Shown: in pieces, positions 52,301 to 61,300 of the stretch
Layout: every line of letters starts with the position of its first letter
How positions within the stretch are numbered: the first letter of the stretch is position 1
From: Arcuatula senhousia
Taxonomy: Eukaryota; Mollusca; Bivalvia; Mytilida; Mytilidae
Direction: 5' to 3'
Length of the DNA stretch: 64,000 nucleotides
Assembly: GCA_963971305.1 (NCBI GenBank)
Contig: OZ020306.1
Location: 34,183,512-34,247,511, forward strand
Notes under the pieces: generated by a model
What the model saw: the letters and a program-made list of their open reading frames with translations, nothing else
Database searches by the model: none
What the model was told of the DNA's origin: nothing
Made by a program: the position numbers and the translations under genes

Positions 52301-55300
52301 ATAAAGTTCCTCAAATGATTTTTTTTTAAATGGTATTTATCATAATTTACATGTGTATAAAAATCGTATTTTTTCAGGTAAGAGTAAGTGAGTTAACAGA
52401 GGACGGAAGAAAAGATCTACTGTGTAGAATAGTGGAAGCTCACCCCCAGTTTGTTTTTGACATCCTAGAAAAGTCCTCCCAAGAACAACAAGGAGGGTAT
52501 CATCCGGACCCAGAGGTATCAGCTCCTGATTGGTGTCGATGCACAAATTGCAGGGATATGCCAACGGAGGAGGAAAAACTTTGCTGTAACCAACTGCCCA
52601 TGAACTGCTTATCCAGACTACAGGTAAGTTTTCTTATTTTCTGTTTTGAACAATGTTTTAACAAACAATGAGGCACTCACCTTCTTAGGATACAAAATAT
52701 ATGTATAAAATTACATTTATTTTTGTATCTATTTATGATCATGCTAGTTTTTTGCCAATACTGAAAGCAAGTCAAGAAAATACTTATATAAAATGGTATT
52801 AATACCATGGTGTTTCTTTGATTTAGTGATTCTTATACTTCAATAATTTTTATTGTTTTTCATTTGTTAATATAAAAACTCTTTGTTGCAGGATTTTGAT
52901 CTTGTAGTCTTGGATGAGGTTGTTCTTGGAGTTGCTCAAAGATACAGACAGGATGTGTTTGCGTTAGACCAGGACGATGATTACAATCGGGCAAAGCGCC
53001 ATACTGCCTATAGACAATTTATTTTGTGGCATCATGGGTATCTGGGAGCAGGCAACAGAAGGGTTATCCCTTCTTGTTGTGTGTGGAGAATACGCGATAG
53101 GTACCCAGATCGATTTGGACAATATGCAGGGTTTTCAGCAGGGAGACTTGGTTGATAGTTTGCTCTTTGTATTTTATATATATTGTTGATTTTTTATTTA
53201 TTGCTGAAGAAAATGTTTTGTTTGTAGTATATGTACTTTGTTTTTGTGTTCAAATTTTTGGTATATTTATTGAAACATTCAAACCAGTTGACATCTTTTT
53301 GTTTATTCAAATTACACTCTTGGACGGGTCATATGATTTGATACGTTCTCTGCTTTGTTACAATTTTCCTCTATTTGAATGTTAATATTCATCCAATTAA
53401 CTAAATTACCTAAAAGAGTCTTAAAAATCCTGGCTGGTGCATTGAAATACTTTGAATTTTTTAATCATCATCTAGTTCTGTCAGAAACAAATTGAACTCA
53501 AATAGCAATAATATTTAATTTATTGTGGAATGTTATAACAAGAGTTAACACTAAAGTATGTCTTGCCTGCCGGTACCATCAGAAACAATTCTTTTTTACC
53601 TACATTATAAGGATTTTCAGTGTCTTAGATCAAAAGGTGTTTATAGAACTGAGACATTGCTAATATATGCAATAAAATTAATCAAAGTCACTCAACCAGA
53701 TAATCACGGCCAAGGTCAAAATATGAGGATGGAACTGTAATGTATTATTAGGGCATATGCATATCAAGTTTCATCAACCTAGGACCAATAGTACTTGAGA
53801 TATGGAGGTGCTCTGCTATTATATGTATTGAATATTGTCCAAGTCACTTAACCGGAAAGTCAAGGTCAAAAGATTGGGATCCAACTGTGCTAAGATACTA
53901 CTGGGGTATATGCATACCAAGTTTCATCAACCTTGGACCTATAGCTCTTGAGATATTAAGGTGCTCATAAAACCTTACCCAAAAAGTTAATGCTGCTGCC
54001 GCCAATAAAGTAACACTATGTCCTGCTCTGCCTTGCAGGCGAGGAAAAAACATTCAATTACCAAAAATAATTATAATCTGAAACCATCAGAAAATAGAAT
54101 GGCAGTCTCCCATGGAAGACATATGTCGCCCATGTCTTAAAATATTCAGTAAACAGGAAGTAGATGAATTACTGACATCATAAAGTACAATAGAAGGAAG
54201 CTACATATCAAACATCAAGAGGCTAAAAACAGATATTATTAAATAATGACTTGATGGAAAACAGGAGGCAAATATTGTGCAAACCTAAACAAGTACTTAT
54301 CCAAGACCTCATTCTTATATAATACTCTATATAGTCACATATAAAATTTCAAGTACTTGTGAAAAAAATGGTTGTTGAGAATACTGCTACAAAAGTTTAT
54401 ACTTCTACAAAAGATAAGATGCAAGTTCACAACTCTCTTTTAAAAAGTTAATGGTTTCAAGTTAAAGTTCAAGCTTTATACATCTGTAATAAAACTGCAC
54501 TATAAACACAATTATGGCCATTCATAGTCAATAGTGTCATCCAAAGACTCATTGGTCCTTGCAAATCTGGACTTTTGTCTCTGTACAATTTCAGCAGTTG
54601 CAGGGGGTGGTACAGGGGCCAACACTCGAGATATAAGTCGAGGATCCCCTGGTTCCAGTAAAGCTGGCCTGTTCATTCCGATGTTGTCATTTAGTCTTTT
54701 GACTACTACATCCCTCATCAACTGTTTTAAATGCAGATACTTTTTGTCTTCCTTGACTGGGTAGGCAGACCAGCGTCCACTTTTTTTATTGTAACTTCTC
54801 TGGTACCTGAATTAAAATGGATTGAAATAATTAAGACAAATCAAAATAATACATTAAAAACTAAAATTTTAAATGTAATGTTCCTCAAGTCTTCTGATTC
54901 TTAAAAAATAAAAATTTATAAAGGTGATAAAAAAAAATTACTGATTGGAACAAGCAATCTCAACTGTTTGTGAAGAATATACTAAATTCTGAAAATCAAT
55001 AATGCATTGGCCCTAACTCAATACAAGTGTTGCATACTTAATTCCACATCTCATGTTGTCAAAGTCTATATATTCAATGTAAATACCTAAGTGTACCATC
55101 CTTGTTTACAATTGATGGTCTGTTCAGGTGACTGTTGTGGTCCAAGGCAGCAAGGAGGTTTCTGGCCCGATATGTAGGTGGGCGGTATGCAATGCGCTTT
55201 GATGCATACATCAAAATTAAATTTTGGAAGTTTTCCAATTCTGCAGTGGACCTAACAAAATAAATAATGATTCAAAATAGTAATATCTATGTAAGTTAGT

Positions 55301-58300
55301 TCAATAATGATCATATAAAGTAATTCATAAAATAAAAATGTTGAACTTAGTTGATCCTTTCCAACTTGAGGACATCAAGACGGTTTGAATTTCATCATCA
55401 AGTAAGACTTGAAACTAATATAAATCTTTTCTTGGTAACAATGTGCATTTAAGACAGATTTGCTGTTGATAACTATCTTGACAACCATTGAGCATTAAAC
55501 ATATCCTACCTGAAGGTTAAATAATGATGGATTTGATTGAGGAATCTCTTATCAAGAACTAATTTCCTCAATGCTACATGTGCTGGGCTATTTGGTTTCA
55601 GCCATGTTTTTTCCCTTTCTGTCTCAAGAGGACCATGCTGGCATCCAACTATTTTTCCACTGCTGTCTTGCGGACATAGCCACTCATGTTTATTAACAAC
55701 ATGGTTTAGTACACCTGCCCAAACAAACTAAAATAAACAAAACATAAAAATTTTAAAGTATTAGTATAATTAATTATATTGCTTCATTTAGTGAAGATAT
55801 ATTTTTTACACCTTATAAATTTACAAATGAACTTGCACTACTGTAATAATGAAATATGTAAATTGTATGAAATATTTCTTTTCTAAAAAATCTAAATCAC
55901 TCTACATGTAGTAGCCAATGTTTGTATCTAATTAAGTTCTTAATTTCTTACCACAAATTCTTCTTTTGTATTGCAAATGTCGTAGCAATACCACAAGTGG
56001 TTAACAATATCTTTTGACCATTCTGCCAAATCTGCAGTCTGTTTATCTTTACTTGCAGTCTAAAACAATATAACAATACTACATTCTAAATCTTAAAAGA
56101 ATACAAGACATATACATGTTTGTACATGTAGTATATGATATTATTCAATAATTTGCAAGACAGTTGTGGCACACAAGACTGAAAGTTAAGCTTTATTTGG
56201 ATTTTTTAAACATTATATAAGGACAATATCTTAAATTTGAAACAAATTCTTACCCTACAAATCTTCTTTCCAAAATTCTTTGCTCCATGCCATACATCAA
56301 ACGAATGTTGTATGTTTGGGAAATCTTTCTCTGAAATAAAAGAAGAGATTGTTGAATGCTTTACAATGTATATGCCTATCAAAATGTTTTGGTGCACTTG
56401 TTATAATTAAATCATATTATATAGGCACATATACAAAACAAATGAACATTTGTTTAATCCTCAAAGTTTCAAAAATAAATATAATCAAATTTGCTTACTC
56501 ATTAGAGCTGCAATTTGGGTGTGTGCATCAGTCACCACTTCTGTAATTGTTAAGTTCTTCTCCAATAGGAACCTCAACCCTTTTATAAAGCAGGCTTTCT
56601 CTAGATTTGTGCTTTTTCGGTCAGTGGCCCGCTTGTCCATGGTTATTACGGTCAAGATTTCTTTGGACTCATACTCCATGAACGTGTATGAACAATACTG
56701 GGCTGAATGTCCAGGACTGTCCATTCGTCCATCCCCTAATTAAAAAAATAGTACCATGAATTATAAGCATTTAAAGTACAATAATATTTTTCTTTTCATT
56801 TATGCACTGTCTTGCAATAACGCCGATAAAGTTATCCTTTTAAAAACAAGATACTTAACATGCATTTGTTGTCTGCTGCACTTTCAATTTTATATCTTAA
56901 ATATACATGTATTATTAACTTAGAAAAAAATCAATTGTAATCAAGACCTACATGTCAATTGAAAAACTAAGTTTTAAAAATCATATTGTATTGAATATTG
57001 AACTTAATGTTGTGTTAACATAGTTGACTACATTTTAATTTTGTATTTTAACTTTAGAACAGTTCATCTCTGCTGAATCCTTTGGAGACAAAACATGTGT
57101 CAGATACACTTTAAAATTGTTTGCATTGAATTTTGTTCCTGTTGTGTATTTAAAAACAAAATAGACTAACCTAAAATAGTTATTTCTTTTCCAATAAATC
57201 TTTCAATTACATTCTCTTGTTGCTGCATCCAATAATCATCAATAACAGGCACCAGATAAGTTCGTTGGATTTTGTTGAAGGATGATTCTCCAAGAAATGG
57301 AAGGTTGAGAATCTTGGCCATCATAGAAACTTTCTTGAAGTTGTTTCCAGAGAACAGAATAGAGGCTGCTAGCAGCAAGTCACCCCCATGAAGTCTGTTA
57401 TTCAACACAGGCTGTGAGCACCACTTGTGGATATTGTGTCCTCCATTACAAACCTAAGAAAATAATTAAATAAAAGTTTCAATGTTAAAGGTGCTTATTA
57501 CTGGTATAAATGGATGCTGTATTCAAATTAACTGCAAAATAGAATAGCAACATGTTAAAAGTTGTTCCTTCTAATTCATTTTTGCCAAAAAGTTTTAAAA
57601 TGTCATTCATGAGAAACCTTTTCACAAAAGAAGATTGGAATGCTGGTAAAAAATCACAATGTTCAAACAATCCATTTGACAGCATAATATCTAGCATGCA
57701 TCATGTTAATCTATTAAAAAATAACTTACCCACTTTAGATACACTGCTGAACCAACAACTTCCTTCCTCATTACTACCGACTCTTTACATGTTCCAAAAT
57801 TACAGACAGAGGTGACATTGGTCCTGGTAAGATTGTCAAGGCAACTGGAAAAAACAATGCAAGGCACATCATTTAGGAAGTCTTCAGTGCTTTCCAGTCC
57901 AACCTTAACTACTCCAGGGCCAGTCATCTCTGGTTTTATCGATTCCTCTTCATCATCTGAAGGCTCCTCTCTGCTGTCATCTTCTATAAAGATATCTTTA
58001 TTCATTGACCTACAATAAATCGAAGACAAACCTTATTCATTATGAATAAATTGTGAGGACGCATACATATTCTTAACTTATTTGTTGTATATACATATAC
58101 GTGTATGTGTTTTTTAAATTGTACTCAATCTTCTTGTCAGCTTTTACTTGATCTTTGTTTTTTTTTTATTTTAAATGCTAAAAAGTTGCTACTAAGCCTA
58201 TACAAATCTTTATATCCAGTAAATGAAATACAATGTACATTATAAAGGATTTAAAGCTATACACTGACACAAAGATATACCACATTTTTGTATAGTCACT

Positions 58301-61300
58301 GTAACTTTTTTACTAAAATCTCAATAAGTTACAGATATGCACTTACTTAAAAGTGAGGTTAAAGGTAGGTTCATAATCTTCATCAGATAGATCGTCATCA
58401 TCTAGATGCATCATCGATTCTGTAACGTCTATTGATAAACTGAAATAACATTTTTAAAATATACATTGCATACTATAAAAAGTTAAAAAAGATACATTTT
58501 ACAATAAATTGAAATCTCTCAACAAATAAGATTTTCCCTTTTGAGCTCCTTATGAAATACTAAATCATAAATTGGTTTTAAACCTACATCTGCATTTATT
58601 TTAGAATCATTTGAACTAAGGAAATGGTATGTCATACTGACAAAACATAAAGTATATTAATAAGCTGTATTAATTACTTGTTATACAATCAATGTAAGAA
58701 TTTTATTGCATTTGCATGTCTCATTTGTAACATTGACCTGTTTAACCATGCACTTACTTTGATTTTGTGCTAATAAACATTTATAGTTGTATTCGACATA
58801 ACTCTTCTTTGTGAACCTACAAATATTATTTCTCAATTGTTCAACATATTTTAAATCTATTTTGACCAACGTTCTACTTACTCAAAAGGATTGACAAAAC
58901 TACTGGACATGTTGTATTCACTTTTGGATTTATTCTTTGATGCTGTTTTATTTATCTCTTCAACACCAGACATTTCATCATTACTGAAAAAAATGAGAAG
59001 ACCAGATTATATTCCCTTTAAAAATGAAAGAGTCAGATGTAAAGCCATAGCAAATACAACAAAACATTTTAAAGGACATTTTGTAAGAATATGTCCAGAA
59101 GACATAATCTTCATATCACGACATTTGGGACGGCTGGACGGACGACTAGAATAGAACACTAGGCCCAACTACTTTGAAGATACATGTACATACTTATATT
59201 AATCATGTTAAATAGAGAATAATGACAGATCACTCATATTCATAAACATGAAAAATAAAATTTAAACCAGAATGTATACCTTAAGTTGACTGCATCTTGA
59301 TCTGAACTTGTTATTTCTGAGACATCTACATCTGAAGGAAGTACATGCAACATGGAATGGCTATCTGGACCTGGTGTGGATGTCAGCTTTTTCATTGCAC
59401 ATGTTTCTATTGCCTTTCGTTTAGGCTCTGATGGTCCTTGGTCTTCCTCATTGCAGTTGATAAAACTATAAAAAAAAAAAACATTTAAACATTCAGTGTA
59501 AACATGTCCAAAAATTTTATTACCAGCAACTAACAAAGGAAGAAAGTTTTTAATTATAATTTTTATTATTATATTACATATCTTTGTGCCTTTTGTAATC
59601 AAAATAGTATAGACGATGGACGCCACTTCTTTTTATATTGCAACCATAACCAAGATTATAGAAATAAATTACTGGCAGATTTTAATATTGGGAATGTAAA
59701 TCCCACTATTAATTCTGATCATGATAATTTAATTAAAATACATCTCCTACAAATTTTCAGCAAACTCAGAGCCTTGTCTCCTTCATTAAACGGTCATCAG
59801 AACTGAGGATAAGAGTCTCATAAACTTTATTTTGTCGTTTAGTTTTTTATGTCTGTCACAAAAGTGTAATATGATTTATATGACAATAATTTGAATAAAG
59901 TTATTATTATTGTATATATTCACAATCAGAATAAATTTTTTAAATACAAAAATTATATGTCTGTCTGACAAATACTGCTATATATGAAAAAAAATCACCT
60001 CTTTGTAAAAGATAAATTATTCACTCTGAATGAAATAGAAACTGGAAATGATACCCCTTGATGGGCCCCACAGTTCTTATGTTTTGTTTACAGTTTCCAA
60101 TTTCTCGATAAATCGTCATTTAGGCAAACGAAAAAAGAAAGGATTAAAGATAAAATTTTGGTTTACACTATTATCTGCCTTAAACATTTTAAATGAAATG
60201 AGAATTGCGTCAAGAAGAAGAACGAGATACACGTGTCGGCGACTTACCAATCAATCAAAGCTTTCGCAACTTCAGCGTGCGTTTTGACCTTCAGTTCATC
60301 TTTAATTTCCATCCATTTGTCGTGGAATTCCCCAATACAAATCCTCGTTTGGTTGTATTTGGTCGACGAATCCTTTTTCTTTCTCTTTCGGGCGCTATCA
60401 GTTAAAGTACGCTTTCGTCCTCGAGTCGATTTCTGTTCAGACATTTTGTTTTGATGATAAACCGCAACTGCGCATGCGTGCATTTATGAATACGAGAATT
60501 TATCGGAATGAATTTCTTACTGGATGGAAGAAATTAAGAATGGATATAAATTTCTAAAATACGCAAAATAACTACGTTTTTTAAAAGAATTATTATTTTT
60601 ATTAATTCTTATTTTGAATATACGATGATTCTCAAGTAAAAAAAAAAAATATATTTTTAAGTCAAAATATTGACTTGTATGTCTTTAAGTGGGAATTATG
60701 GTAAAGTGCTAGGGCTGAGTCTATTCATTCTTTATATGGACAAAAAAAGGTTAATTGACCATACTTTTATCAAAAGCTCATACATTTTTTTTTAAGTAAT
60801 TTAGTTTTGTGTTACTTTGATCAAGACAATTAGAAAATCTCAATGCCAAAGAATCAAAGAACCAATTACATCTACTGATAAGTATAAAGACCCTAAAGAA
60901 AATAATGTACAATATAATGCCCCAAAATTTACTACCCCTATAAACCTTTAACATATATATCACCATTTCTGCCAGGGGTACCCATGTGCTTATATCAATA
61001 TTATATTCTAGTCAACTTTTTAATAACATGATCAAGGGGCTTTAATGGTTACCATTATGAAATAATAAGAACAACATGCAGATTTTCCAAAACAGCAGAG
61101 CATATACATTGTACAGCCTTTTTTTAATCAAGGAAGCATATATATTTCTTACTGCCCAAAAGATAATCAACTTTCCTTATACAGTATGATGAAGGCTCAG
61201 AGCAAAAAGGCTCACTTACCACTGAGTAAGACACCTCCAAAATTCAGATAACAACAACAATGTAAAGTAAAGTGTTTTAAAGGACAGATAAAAATATACT

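Larger units (their letters stand above)
51140..60684. mobile_element. Two-gene Kolobok-like TTAA transposon, 9545 bp
   Basis: Left end AGACATACAAG (51140-51150) and right end CTTGTATGTCT (60674-60684) are perfect 11-bp inverse copies. Both are flanked by TTAA (51136-51139 and 60685-60688). Inside are two intron-containing genes that start about 240 bp from their own end and run towards each other: a P2X7-ballast-domain gene (+, 51385-53155) and a DDE transposase (-, 60444-54512). A TTAA duplication is typical of Kolobok and piggyBac elements; the transposase resembles the Kolobok type. Both genes read through without a stop or phase break, so the copy looks young and may be autonomous. Later insertions lie between or within the genes (family B at 53538-54050, family C at about 59085-59165, a non-LTR tail at 59612-59915). 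It sits in RECQL4's 18.7-kb intron. Confidence 0.9.

Noticed and set aside
51385..53155. A true P2X7 receptor gene
   Set aside because: No transmembrane helices and no ATP-binding ectodomain lie upstream; the gene starts 245 bp from the transposon end and only the ballast domain matches.
51140..60684. piggyBac identity for the TTAA element
   Set aside because: The terminal repeat does not start CCC/TTT as usual for piggyBac, and the [12 protein letters not shown] and FDVWHGAKN blocks fit Kolobok-like transposases instead.
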